The notes under the pieces are model-generated. The model saw only the letters and a program-made list of their open reading frames with translations. It was not told the DNA's origin and ran no database searches. This document shows positions 1 to 8,046 of a DNA stretch of 64,000 nt, one piece after another. Origin of the DNA: Flavobacterium sp. LHD-85. Its GTDB lineage: Bacteria > Bacteroidota > Bacteroidia > Flavobacteriales > Flavobacteriaceae. Both the position numbers and the translations under genes were made by a program. Positions within the stretch are counted from its first letter, which is position 1, and each line of letters opens with the position of its first letter. The DNA is taken from positions 62,001-126,000 of the forward strand of contig NZ_JAVFVR010000017.1 of the NCBI RefSeq assembly GCF_030929595.1. Direction: 5' to 3'.

Positions 1-8
1 TAAATTTG
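1..8 (+). promoter_or_regulatory. Candidate -7 box of the mvaB-like gene
   Basis: TAAATTTG matches the Bacteroidetes TAnnTTTG -7 element. It predicts a start near base 15 and a leader of about 60 nt before the lyase. The -33 region lies outside the window, so the promoter cannot be completed. Confidence 0.4.
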
Positions 9-76
9 TTTGCGCTAAAATTATCTTTTATTTCATTAAAAAAGGAACTAACTTAGCCTTAACAAAAGAATAAGCT

Positions 77-943
77 TTGAGTAAAGAAATCAAAATCATC
101 GAATGTCCTCGAGATGCCATGCAAGGCATTAAGGATTTTATTCCAACCAAAAATAAAGTTACCTACATACAAGCTTTGCTGCGAGTTGGCTTTGATACAA
201 TCGATTTTGGAAGTTTTGTTTCTCCAAAAGCTATTCCGCAAATGCAGGACACTGCTGCTGTTTTAGAACAACTTGATTTGTCTCAAACAACAAGCAAATT
301 GCTTTCTATTATTGCCAACACACAAGGTGCAATAACAGCTGCAAGTTATGAGCAGATTCAATATTTAGGTTTTCCATTTTCTATTTCTGAGAACTTTCAG
401 ATGCGTAATACACACAAAACTATTGCAGAATCTTTGGTTACGCTAGAAGAAATTCTTGAGGTAGCTGATAAGAAAAATAAAGAAGTGGTTACGTATCTTT
501 CTATGGGTTTCGGAAATCCGTATGGAGATCCGTGGAATGTTGAAATTGTAGGGGAGTGGACAGAAAAACTGGCTGGAATGGGCGTGAAAATTCTATCGCT
601 TTCTGATACTGTCGGAACTTCTACACCAGAAGTGATTACTTATTTGTTTTCAGATTTAATCCCGAAATATCCTGGAATTGAGTTTGGTGCTCATTTGCAT
701 ACAACTCCAGAAAGCTGGTTCGAGAAAATCGATGCAGCAGCAAAAGCAGGCTGTACCCGTTTTGACGGAGCTATTCAAGGTTTTGGAGGTTGTCCGATGG
801 CAACCGATAAACTTACAGGAAATATGCCTACAGAAAAACTGGTTTCTTATTTTACTGCCAATAAAAGAATAACAGGACTTAATTCTCTTAGTTTTGAAAG
901 TGCTTATAATGAAGCTTCTAAATTGTTTGGAAAGTTTCATTAA
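77..943 (+). CDS. mvaB: Hydroxymethylglutaryl-CoA lyase
   Basis: Predicted to split HMG-CoA into acetoacetate and acetyl-CoA, the last step of leucine breakdown, in the cytosol. The 288-aa TIM-barrel protein carries the family's catalytic set: R12-D13 near the N-terminus, the HxH metal ligands H207 and H209, the cysteine C240 in FGGCPMA and N250 in the LTGN stretch. Residues 43-52 (DFGSFVSPKA) are also typical. The start is a TTG codon. It is kept because R12-D13 are essential and no ATG lies upstream of them. Length is normal for bacterial members (about 290-300 aa). The gene appears monocistronic; no other leucine catabolic gene is nearby. Confidence 0.87.
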   Translation: MSKEIKIIECPRDAMQGIKDFIPTKNKVTYIQALLRVGFDTIDFGSFVSPKAIPQMQDTAAVLEQLDLSQTTSKLLSIIANTQGAITAASYEQIQYLGFPFSISENFQMRNTHKTIAESLVTLEEILEVADKKNKEVVTYLSMGFGNPYGDPWNVEIVGEWTEKLAGMGVKILSLSDTVGTSTPEVITYLFSDLIPKYPGIEFGAHLHTTPESWFEKIDAAAKAGCTRFDGAIQGFGGCPMATDKLTGNMPTEKLVSYFTANKRITGLNSLSFESAYNEASKLFGKFH

Positions 944-1020
944 AAAAAGGTTATTTTTCTTACCTTAGATAATGAATGTAAAACAAATGCGTTACATTTA
1001 ATATTGATACAACAGTTCTC

Positions 1021-1572
1021 ATGGGATTAAGTTTTTTAAATAAAATTTCAAGTATATTATTTTCAGTCTTTTTATTATTTTCCTGTTCAAGCGATTTAAA
1101 TTTTGATCAGGTAAACGATTTTAAGTTAGAGCCTGTATTTGTAGCAAACCTTGCTTATTTTGATATTCCTGCTAATCGGCTTGTAGATGATGGAGGTACT
1201 AATATTGGGTACGATTCTAGAGATTTTGATGTTTTTAAGAATAAGTTTTTTACTGAACGACTTAATAAAGCTGAGCTTGATTTTGAAGTTGAAAATAATA
1301 TTGATCGCGCTTTTGTCTTAAATATGCTTTTGCTTAATGATCAGGATCAAGTCTTGCAAACTTTATCTTTTACGGTTCCGTCTTATAAAGGAACTCCAAA
1401 CGTTATAAAATATCCAACAGAAGTTTTTGAAAACGCTCGTTTAGATCTTTTAAAACAAACTCAAAAAATAGGTTTTGTGGTAATAATTGCTGCAGGATCT
1501 CCATTAAATAGTGAAAGTCTTGGAAATTTAAAATTAAGATCAAGTGCAACAGCTTATTTAGTAATCGAATGA
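1021..1572 (+). CDS. Predicted lipoprotein, function unknown
   Basis: A 183-aa protein with a hydrophobic N-terminus ending in a lipobox (LFSC, acylated Cys22), so it should be a membrane-anchored, probably periplasmic or outer-membrane lipoprotein. The rest is polar with beta-rich character and no recognised catalytic motif. Its stop codon overlaps the start of the next gene (ATGA at 1569-1572), so it is probably translationally coupled to the DUF5723 barrel protein and the two may act together at the envelope. The partnership is inference from the overlap. I do not recognise the family. Confidence 0.75.
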   Translation: MGLSFLNKISSILFSVFLLFSCSSDLNFDQVNDFKLEPVFVANLAYFDIPANRLVDDGGTNIGYDSRDFDVFKNKFFTERLNKAELDFEVENNIDRAFVLNMLLLNDQDQVLQTLSFTVPSYKGTPNVIKYPTEVFENARLDLLKQTQKIGFVVIIAAGSPLNSESLGNLKLRSSATAYLVIE

Positions 1573-2963
1573 GAAAAGTACTGATTCTTTGCTTATTTTT
1601 CCATATTTCTTGTTTTGCCCAAAACAGAGAGCTTTTGTATAATTTCACTTCAATTCCGCAGTCTTCTCTTGTAAACCCAGGAGCTGATGTTTCGTATAAA
1701 TATTATTTCGGATTTCCAGTTTTATCTGGAATTTCAGCAAATGTAGGTTCCAGCAGTTTTTCTGCTTATGATTTATTTTCAAATGATGGAGTCGATTTTA
1801 ATCAAAAAGTGAGAGATGTTGTCAATAAATCTTCCAGCAATGATAAAGTAGTGACCAACCAGCAATTGGAAATATTTTCTGGCGGATTCAGGATTGGAGG
1901 AAGAGAAAGCCGTTCGTATGTTTCTTTCGGCTTATATCAGGAATTTGATTTCTTTATGTTTGTTCCAAAAGATTTAGCTTTATTGGCCTTAAACGGAAAT
2001 CGAGATTATATCGGAAAATCGTTTAATCTTGGCGATTTAAGCATGAAAGCCGAAGTGCTTTCTGTTTTTCATGTTGGTTTTCATAAAAAAGTAAATGATA
2101 AATTTGTTTACGGAGGACATGCCAAAATTTATTCAAGTGGTGCAAATGCTACTTCGACAAAAAATTCAGGCTACATTTATACAGGTCAAGAATCTGGAAC
2201 TCCAAACCTTTACAATCAGGTTATTTCTTCTAATTTAGAATTAAAAACTTCTGGACTTGCAAGTTTTACTAAAGACGAATACGAAGGAAATGTCGCACGT
2301 GATATTGCCAATAATACTTTTTTTAATGGAAGTCTAGGTTTGGGCATCGATGCCGGAATCACCTATTACATAAAAGACAATTTACAGTTAACGGCGAGTA
2401 TTATAGATTTAGGTTTTATAAGACAAACCAAAGATATAGAAACTCTTACCTACAAAGGAACTTATCAATACAATGGTGCCAATCCTGATTTTTCAGGTTC
2501 AGATGATCCCGAAAATGTCTTCGATGAGTTTGATAAAGCAATTCCAAGAGATACCCTTTATAACAAGTATACAACATGGCGTCCGACAAAATTGTATTCT
2601 TCTATCGAATATTCATTTGGAGAAGCGCGTCCTGATGACGAATGTAATTGTCATGGAAAAGTCAATACCTATTATAAAAATGCAGTAGGAGTACAGCTTT
2701 TTGCAATGTCTGCACCTCGAACACCTTTATTTGCTTTAACGGCCTTTTACAGAAGAAATATTTTTAAGAAATTAGATTTGAAAGCCACTTATACTCTAGA
2801 TACTTTTTCAAATACAAATATTGGTTTAGGGCTAGCAGGGACACTTGGTCCAGTAAATATTTATGCTTTGGTCAATAATGTTTTAGAATATAAAGATATC
2901 TCCAAAGCCAGCAGTGCGGCCTTTCAGCTCGGAATCAATTTTGTTTTTCAAGATAAAGAATAG
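1569..2963 (+). CDS. DUF5723-type outer membrane beta-barrel protein
   Basis: A 464-aa protein with a signal peptide (cleavage probably after CFAQ, about residue 18) and repeated amphipathic beta strands, typical of Bacteroidetes outer-membrane proteins. The N-terminal part (mature start followed by PQSSLVNPGAD and a YYFGFPVLSGISANVG segment) resembles the DUF5723 family, from memory. A short loop with Cys-Asn-Cys-His lies near residue 358 and could be a surface or metal-binding loop. It overlaps the upstream lipoprotein gene by 4 bp. Function is unknown; no enzymatic motif is visible. Confidence 0.75.
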   Translation: MRKVLILCLFFHISCFAQNRELLYNFTSIPQSSLVNPGADVSYKYYFGFPVLSGISANVGSSSFSAYDLFSNDGVDFNQKVRDVVNKSSSNDKVVTNQQLEIFSGGFRIGGRESRSYVSFGLYQEFDFFMFVPKDLALLALNGNRDYIGKSFNLGDLSMKAEVLSVFHVGFHKKVNDKFVYGGHAKIYSSGANATSTKNSGYIYTGQESGTPNLYNQVISSNLELKTSGLASFTKDEYEGNVARDIANNTFFNGSLGLGIDAGITYYIKDNLQLTASIIDLGFIRQTKDIETLTYKGTYQYNGANPDFSGSDDPENVFDEFDKAIPRDTLYNKYTTWRPTKLYSSIEYSFGEARPDDECNCHGKVNTYYKNAVGVQLFAMSAPRTPLFALTAFYRRNIFKKLDLKATYTLDTFSNTNIGLGLAGTLGPVNIYALVNNVLEYKDISKASSAAFQLGINFVFQDKE

Positions 2964-2985
2964 AAATATTCAATTTTTCAAATTA

Positions 2986-3012
2986 CTTCGTCTGTTCGCT
3001 ATCGCTCGAGTC
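2986..3012 (+). repeat. Dispersed TTCGCTATCGCTCG repeat, copy A
   Basis: A 27-bp unit that matches the reverse complement of 43012-43038 at 24 of 27 positions. The shared core is TTCGCTATCGCTCG. The two copies lie 40 kb apart in unrelated gaps, which fits a dispersed intergenic element. Confidence 0.65.
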
Positions 3013-3070
3013 CAAATTCCAAACTCCCAAAAAAAAGCGAAGCTTTTTTTCGATCTAACTTGGAATTTGG
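3012..3070 (+). terminator. Cruciform-like hairpin made from heptamer repeats
   Basis: Outer arms CCAAATTCCAA (3012-3022) and TTGGAATTTGG (3060-3070) are perfect inverted repeats. Between them an inner hairpin of A-run plus GC, GAA loop, GC plus T-run (about 3030-3050) looks like a rho-independent terminator. It probably ends the lipoprotein/DUF5723 transcript. The outer arms belong to the dispersed AAATTCC heptamer family. Confidence 0.55.
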
Positions 3071-3160
3071 AATTAAAAAAAATGGAATTTAATTTGAAAG
3101 ACTTTTCTTGTAAAGTTAAATTTATGAATAAGTTAGTATTCAAGTTAGCAATTTATTCAC

Positions 3161-3168
3161 TATATTTG
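3161..3168 (+). promoter_or_regulatory. -7 promoter box of guaB
   Basis: TATATTTG is an exact TAnnTTTG match, predicting transcription from about 3175 and a leader of about 20 nt before the guaB ATG. No convincing TTG -33 element is seen at the usual spacing. Confidence 0.55.
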
Positions 3169-3194
3169 CACGCAATTCAACTAGAAATTGCAAC

Positions 3195-4667
3195 ATGATA
3201 GCACACAACTCCAAGATTATCGGCGAAGGTTTAACTTACGACGATGTATTATTAGTACCTAACTACTCGAATGTGCTTCCTCGCGAAGTGAGCATTAAAT
3301 CAAGATTCTCAAGAAACATTACATTAAACGTTCCGATTGTATCTGCTGCTATGGATACAGTTACAGAAAGTGCAATGGCAATTGCTATGGCGCAAGAAGG
3401 CGGAATTGGTGTTTTACATAAAAATATGACTATCGAACAGCAAGCAGGAAAAGTTCGAAAAGTAAAACGTGCAGAAGCAGGTATGATTATCGATCCGGTA
3501 ACTTTACCAATGAACTCTACAATTGCTGACGCTAAAAACGCTATGAAAGAATTCGGAATCGGTGGTATTCCAATCGTTGACGAAAATAGAATTCTTAAAG
3601 GAATTGTTACCAATCGTGACTTGCGCTTTGAGAAAAACGGTGCAAGACCTATCGCTGAGGTTATGACAAGCCAAAACTTAGTAACTGTTGCTGAAGGAAC
3701 TTCTTTAGAACAAGCAGAAGTAGTTTTACAAGGTCATAAAATCGAAAAATTACCAGTTGTAAATGCTCAAAATGAATTAGTTGGTTTAATTACATTTAGA
3801 GATATTACAAAACTAACTCAAAAGCCAATCGCTAATAAAGATTCTTTTGGTCGTTTAAGAGTTGCTGCTGCAATTGGAGTTACTGGAGACGCAGTTCAAA
3901 GAGCTGAAGCTTTGGTTGCTGCTGGTGTAGATGCAATTATTATCGATACAGCTCACGGACACACAGAAGGTGTGGTGAATGTATTGAAAGAAGTAAAATC
4001 AAAGTTCCCTCAAATAGACGTTGTGGTTGGAAACATCGCTACTCCAGAAGCTGCTAAATATTTAGTAGAAAATGGTGCTGACGGAGTAAAAGTTGGAATC
4101 GGACCTGGTTCTATCTGTACCACACGTATCGTTGCAGGTGTTGGTTTTCCTCAATTCTCGGCAGTTTTAGAAGTTGCCGCTGCAATTAAAGGAACTGGAG
4201 TTCCAGTTATTGCTGACGGTGGAATTCGTTACACAGGAGATATTCCTAAAGCTATCGCTGCAGGTGCTGACTGTGTAATGTTAGGTTCATTATTGGCAGG
4301 AACAAAAGAATCTCCAGGAGAAACTATCATTTTTGAAGGAAGAAAATTCAAATCTTACCGCGGAATGGGATCAGTTGAAGCAATGCAAACAGGATCTAAA
4401 GACCGTTATTTCCAAGATGTTGAAGATGACGTTAAGAAATTAGTTCCAGAAGGAATCGTTGGACGTGTTCCTTACAAAGGTGAATTAAACGAAAGTATGC
4501 TTCAGTTTATTGGAGGACTTCGTGCAGGTATGGGATACTGTGGTTCAAAAGATATTCCTACTTTACAGGAAACAGGGCGTTTCGTTAGAATCACGTCAAG
4601 CGGAATCACAGAAAGTCACCCGCATAACGTAACAATTACAAAAGAAGCTCCAAATTATTCTAGATAA
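3195..4667 (+). CDS. guaB: IMP dehydrogenase
   Basis: Oxidises IMP to XMP with NAD+, the rate-limiting step of guanine nucleotide synthesis in the cytosol. The 490-aa length is standard. The catalytic loop GPGSICTTR carries the nucleophile Cys308. The (beta/alpha)8 barrel is interrupted by a tandem CBS pair at about residues 95-210, the usual allosteric purine-nucleotide site. The flap segment following GRKFKSYRGMGS is intact. The gene is monocistronic, between its own -7 box and a strong bidirectional terminator. Confidence 0.97.
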   Translation: MIAHNSKIIGEGLTYDDVLLVPNYSNVLPREVSIKSRFSRNITLNVPIVSAAMDTVTESAMAIAMAQEGGIGVLHKNMTIEQQAGKVRKVKRAEAGMIIDPVTLPMNSTIADAKNAMKEFGIGGIPIVDENRILKGIVTNRDLRFEKNGARPIAEVMTSQNLVTVAEGTSLEQAEVVLQGHKIEKLPVVNAQNELVGLITFRDITKLTQKPIANKDSFGRLRVAAAIGVTGDAVQRAEALVAAGVDAIIIDTAHGHTEGVVNVLKEVKSKFPQIDVVVGNIATPEAAKYLVENGADGVKVGIGPGSICTTRIVAGVGFPQFSAVLEVAAAIKGTGVPVIADGGIRYTGDIPKAIAAGADCVMLGSLLAGTKESPGETIIFEGRKFKSYRGMGSVEAMQTGSKDRYFQDVEDDVKKLVPEGIVGRVPYKGELNESMLQFIGGLRAGMGYCGSKDIPTLQETGRFVRITSSGITESHPHNVTITKEAPNYSR

Positions 4668-4690
4668 TTTTTAGTTTTTATATAAAACAA

Positions 4691-4724
4691 AAGGCGTAAG
4701 ATTTAAATCTTACGCCTTTTTTTA
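4691..4724. terminator. Bidirectional terminator between guaB and the convergent gene
   Basis: Bases 4691-4718 form a perfect 28-bp palindrome (14-bp arms, AAGGCGTAAG at the 5' end) followed by a T-run on the plus strand and preceded by an A-rich tract that serves the minus strand. Two genes converge here, so it probably ends both. Confidence 0.88.
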
Positions 4725-5558
4725 TTTGATTTTACTAATTCTGGCAGTTTGCTTTATGCTTGTGGCAGAGTTTAATTTAATGCCAAATTCATCTTGTTTC
4801 AAGTCAAACATAAGCTTCATATCTATGGCGCTTTCGCTCGCAAAATAATTAGGAATGTCGTATGTCATTTTTCCGGTTCCGGTTCCTGAGACAATAATGT
4901 TGTTTAAGTTTTCTGATGAAACATTTGCCGTATAAACCTGATTGATGTCAAAATAAGCATTTTTGTCAACGATATTTGTTAGTTTGTAAATAGTTGTGAT
5001 TGACATATCAATGTTAAGTGCTCCAATTGGAATTGTAAGAGGACTTTCCTGAGAAAATGCTTCGCCAACTTTTAATTTTTTTTCCGGTAATGCAAGTTGG
5101 GAAAAAGAGCTTTTTACGATTTCAAAAATAGTGTTTTTAGATGCTTCATCAAGATCTTTTGCAACAATAGAATCTAATTTTGGCAATGCAGAAATTGATC
5201 CTTTCCCGTAGATTAAAGTGCCATTCGGGATTATAGTATTTCCTTTGTTGTCTAAAGATTTTATATATTCAATTACAACAGGAAAATTTCCTTCTGCATT
5301 TGTTTTGCCAGTTTTAAAAACTGACTCCATGTCGATAGTAGAATTAGTTATTGTCGGGTTTTTTACGCCAGTAGATTTTAATGTATTGAGAAAATCTTCA
5401 GATCCTTCATAAGTAAGTTCGTATGAAGCTGAATTTGTCATTGTTTGATTGTAAACAGTTTGAGGTGAGAACCGTATTTTAAAATCTAAAGTTTGATTGG
5501 ACTGGCCGTAATTTAAAAATGTAACGGAAGTAAAAAGAAATAAATATAGTTTTTTCAT
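4722..5558 (-). CDS. Secreted DUF6263-like protein, function unknown
   Basis: A 278-aa protein with a signal peptide (hydrophobic residues 4-15, likely cleavage after NYG). The mature part is beta-rich and has no catalytic motif. The general layout recalls DUF6263 proteins of Bacteroidetes, but this is a memory match and not secure. It ends in the shared terminator with guaB and appears to be transcribed alone. It probably sits in the periplasm or on the outer membrane. Confidence 0.65.
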   Translation of the reverse strand: MKKLYLFLFTSVTFLNYGQSNQTLDFKIRFSPQTVYNQTMTNSASYELTYEGSEDFLNTLKSTGVKNPTITNSTIDMESVFKTGKTNAEGNFPVVIEYIKSLDNKGNTIIPNGTLIYGKGSISALPKLDSIVAKDLDEASKNTIFEIVKSSFSQLALPEKKLKVGEAFSQESPLTIPIGALNIDMSITTIYKLTNIVDKNAYFDINQVYTANVSSENLNNIIVSGTGTGKMTYDIPNYFASESAIDMKLMFDLKQDEFGIKLNSATSIKQTARISKIK

Positions 5559-5619
5559 AGGTAATTCAAAGCGCTTTTTTCGCTTAGAGAACGAAAGTAA
5601 GAAATAAAAACTACTTTAT

Positions 5620-5925
5620 TCAGTTAGAATGGTTTTCTTTAAAAGTAAGGCTATTCTTTCTTAATTCTTCCAAGAGTTTTGGCAGACTGCTTTGACCAAT
5701 TCCATGCAAAGACATAATCTCTTCTAGTGTATATTTTGATAAATCTTCTGCGGTTATAATGTTTTTGCTTTCTAAAGCTCGTCTAGCAGGGGCAGATAAA
5801 ATAGATAAAAGTCCAGTTTTTGGCTTTTTTTCAGCTTCGCAAATGGGACAAGTAGGACAGTCGCTAGTTTTAATATAGCGATGCCCTTTTATGCAAGTTC
5901 TATTACTTTTTGAAGAATCGGTCAT
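5620..5925 (-). CDS. Small zinc-ribbon plus helix-hairpin-helix protein (RNAP alpha-CTD-like)
   Basis: A 101-aa protein with two parts. The N-terminal 30 residues hold Cys and His pairs (C-I-K-G-H, then C-PTC-PIC) that could bind zinc. Residues about 43-92 (LSAPARRALESKNIITAEDL...LHGIGQSSLPKLLEEL) form a helix-hairpin-helix fold like the C-terminal domain of RNA polymerase alpha. Stand-alone versions are annotated in Bacteroidetes as alpha-CTD-containing proteins. DNA binding is inference. It lies 28 bp downstream of the Tet(X)-like gene on the same strand and may share its transcript. Confidence 0.75.
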   Translation of the reverse strand: MTDSSKSNRTCIKGHRYIKTSDCPTCPICEAEKKPKTGLLSILSAPARRALESKNIITAEDLSKYTLEEIMSLHGIGQSSLPKLLEELRKNSLTFKENHSN

Positions 5926-5953
5926 AGCTGTACTAAGCTATGAAATTTATTTT

Positions 5954-7096
5954 TTATTCGTAGCGACTATTCAAAATATCTTCGGCAACAATATCGGAAT
6001 GCAGTAAATCTTCCATTTTCTTTGTCATACGTTGCGCTTCTAAAGCATAGCCAAACATTTTCTTTTCATAATCGGCAATTGCTTCATCAATGGTTTCAAA
6101 TTTTCCGTTAGTCAAATTTTGTGTTAGATGAAATGCATCAAATAATCCCATATTTACGCCTTCACCAGCAAATGGAGGCATTAAGTGAGCGGCGTCGCCA
6201 GCAAGTGTAATGTTTGAATGTTCTTTCCAAGGTTCTTCTAAAGAAAATAAACGCAATGGCAAACCAGAAAATTCAGTTGATGCAGCAAAGAATTTTTTGT
6301 AATCATCTCCCCAGTTCTCGAAAGTTTCGTTTAAAAAAGAAATTACCGCTTTGTCATCTTCAAAATTGATTCCATGATTTGCAATCCAGTCTTCATCTGC
6401 TTTAAAAGAAACTCCAAAATGAACTGAACCGTCGCGCATAGTGTGTGTGTAAAACATTTTGTGTTCACCCATTGCCATAACATTTCCGTTTCCGTATTTA
6501 GGCTTAAACTCTGGATAATCTTGATCTGGGTTTGCAATTTCCCCTTGAATAATATACGTTCCAGAAAGCTGAGGTTCTCGATCGCTTACAAATTTTCTAG
6601 CGTTTGATCTTCCTCCATTTGCTACAATAACAAAATCTGCCGTTGTTTTTGTACCGTTTTTAAATTCTAAAATATATTGGTTTTGGGATTTTTCGAGGTT
6701 AATTAGTTGGCTGTCCCAAACAACAGTATCCTCTTTAAGATTATCCAGCATAATTTTTCTAAGATCGTTTCTGTCGATTTCTGGACGGGAGAAAGCATTG
6801 GTTTCATCTGGCATTTCATCAGAAGTAATATTTCCGTCCATATCAGCCATTTTCTCACCAGTAGGTCTAGCATATTTGTAGAATTCATCCATTAAATCTG
6901 CTTTCTGAATCGCATACTGACCAGAATCTGAATGGATATCAAGAGTTCCGCCAGAAGTTCTGGCTTGAGCGTCAATGTCTCTTTCGTAAACTGTAACATC
7001 AGCACCGTTTATTTGTAGAATTCTTGCAGTTGTTAGTCCAACGGGGCCTCCACCAATAATGGCTATTTTTTTATTTTTTATAATTGAAGTTTTCAT
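5954..7096 (-). CDS. Tet(X)-like FAD-dependent monooxygenase
   Basis: A 380-aa flavoprotein hydroxylase. It has the Rossmann motif GGGPVG (residues 15-20), GGTLD (49-53), the NADPH/FAD-linked NGG (160-162) and the second FAD motif GDAAHLMPPFAGEGVN (300-315). Compared by eye with Tet(X), several residues that line its tetracycline pocket are kept (Q184, H226, G228, the PPFAG loop). The position of Tet(X) Arg213 is Val206. It follows a TetR gene by 57 bp in one operon. It could inactivate a tetracycline-like or other aromatic compound; the substrate is unproven. Confidence 0.85.
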   Translation of the reverse strand: MKTSIIKNKKIAIIGGGPVGLTTARILQINGADVTVYERDIDAQARTSGGTLDIHSDSGQYAIQKADLMDEFYKYARPTGEKMADMDGNITSDEMPDETNAFSRPEIDRNDLRKIMLDNLKEDTVVWDSQLINLEKSQNQYILEFKNGTKTTADFVIVANGGRSNARKFVSDREPQLSGTYIIQGEIANPDQDYPEFKPKYGNGNVMAMGEHKMFYTHTMRDGSVHFGVSFKADEDWIANHGINFEDDKAVISFLNETFENWGDDYKKFFAASTEFSGLPLRLFSLEEPWKEHSNITLAGDAAHLMPPFAGEGVNMGLFDAFHLTQNLTNGKFETIDEAIADYEKKMFGYALEAQRMTKKMEDLLHSDIVAEDILNSRYE

Positions 7097-7153
7097 TGTG
7101 TTTTGATATTATATCTAAAATTGATTTTTGCAATTGTTATTGTAATTGAAAAA

Positions 7154-7744
7154 TTATGGAGTAAGCGCCTTTAAAACAAGATTAAAAGCTTCATTTTTAA
7201 TGTTGTCATTAAGAATAAAAGATTTTCCAGACATTGATTTTCCGTCTCTATGAAATTCTAAAAGAGAATAAAGCGAACCATAAGCAATACTCCAAAAAAC
7301 TTCATAAGGAACAGAAATGAGTTCTTTTCTCTCAATTGCCAAATGCATAAATTCGGTCATCATTTGCTTGTATTCCCCTGTTACCTCTTGTATGATTGCA
7401 TCACCATGAGTAGAATGTCTTAAAAGTTCAAAACAGGTAGCTTGTAGCGCAAAATTTTGATTGAAATAAATACGGTTTTCCCATTGATTTCGTAATCCGT
7501 CTCTAAAAGACATATCGGTAGAGAAACCATCAAACATCTTTTCAAAGAAGTTCTGGCCAATTTCTATTCCGATTTTACGAATCAGGTCTTCCTTATCTGA
7601 ATAATAGATATAAAGTGTAGCAACAGAAATGCCGCATTCTTTAGCCAAACGATTCATTCCAAAACCTTCCATGCCTTGGTTTACAATCATTTCTATCGCT
7701 TTTTGCTTTACAATTTCTTCTTTATTGATATCTCTTGTTCTCAT
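7154..7744 (-). CDS. TetR/AcrR-family transcriptional regulator
   Basis: A 196-aa one-component regulator. The N-terminal helix-turn-helix spans about residues 10-55 (EEIVKQKAIEMIVNQGMEGF, then MNRLAKECGISVATLYIYYSDKEDLIRK), the standard TetR pattern. The C-terminal ligand domain is diverged, as usual. It is the first gene of an operon with the Tet(X)-like monooxygenase. A near-perfect palindrome overlaps its promoter, so autorepression relieved by the monooxygenase substrate is the likely control. Confidence 0.92.
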   Translation of the reverse strand: MRTRDINKEEIVKQKAIEMIVNQGMEGFGMNRLAKECGISVATLYIYYSDKEDLIRKIGIEIGQNFFEKMFDGFSTDMSFRDGLRNQWENRIYFNQNFALQATCFELLRHSTHGDAIIQEVTGEYKQMMTEFMHLAIERKELISVPYEVFWSIAYGSLYSLLEFHRDGKSMSGKSFILNDNIKNEAFNLVLKALTP

Positions 7745-7764
7745 AATTCTAATTGATTACGGTA

Positions 7765-7772
7765 CAAAGATA
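7765..7772 (-). promoter_or_regulatory. -7 promoter box of the TetR-monooxygenase operon
   Basis: Read on the minus strand this is TATCTTTG, an exact TAnnTTTG match. It lies 20 bp upstream of the TetR start codon, predicting a leader of about 12-15 nt. Confidence 0.6.
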
Positions 7773-7777
7773 TTAAT

Positions 7778-7803
7778 AATAAATGAACGATCGCTTATTT
7801 ATT
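7778..7803. promoter_or_regulatory. Candidate TetR operator
   Basis: A 26-bp palindrome centred on CGATCG (7788-7793), with AATAAAT and ATTTATT as outer ends; 11 of 13 base pairs are symmetric. It begins 5 bp upstream of the -7 box, so a bound repressor would cover the -33 region. Position, symmetry and length fit TetR-family operators. Confidence 0.65.
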
Positions 7804-7815
7804 GTTTTTTTGAGA

Positions 7816-7846
7816 TTCTAAGATGCTGAGGTTCTGAGATGCTGAG
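7816..7846. repeat. Tandem 15-bp repeat, dispersed family
   Basis: TTCTAAGATGCTGAG (7816-7830) and TTCTGAGATGCTGAG (7832-7846) differ at one base. The reverse complement of 7826-7842 is identical over 17 bp to 42292-42308. AAAGTTGCAAAGG-type sequence follows at about 7866. This gap (7745-8046) otherwise holds the operator, the promoter and the hairpin below. Confidence 0.6.
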
Positions 7847-7900
7847 TCTTTTAGTGGGAAAGGCTTAAAGTTGCAAAGGTTTAAAAGTTTGAATGCTAAT

Positions 7901-7933
7901 ATGAATTGCCTCCAGCTTTAGCTGGAGGTTCAT
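7901..7933. repeat. REP-like stem-loop
   Basis: CCTCCAGC (7909-7916), a TTTA loop and GCTGGAGG (7921-7928) form a perfect 8-bp stem, extended by ATGAA/TTCAT ends at 7901-7905 and 7929-7933. A related GTGGAGGGCTTAGCC segment follows at about 7942. It resembles the paired hairpin at 43092-43169 in layout. No T-run follows, so it is not a typical terminator. Confidence 0.5.
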
Positions 7934-8046
7934 AATAGTTAAGTGGAGGGCTTAGCCAAATATTTGCATTATGAAACTAATAAGCATAAAAAAATCAGTT
8001 GAAATAAAGTATATCATTTCAGCTGATTCTGTATTTAGAGTATATT

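Noticed and set aside
2914..3198. 94-codon open frame overlapping the end of the DUF5723 gene
   Set aside because: It runs through the heptamer hairpin and across the guaB promoter and overlaps both genes in another frame.
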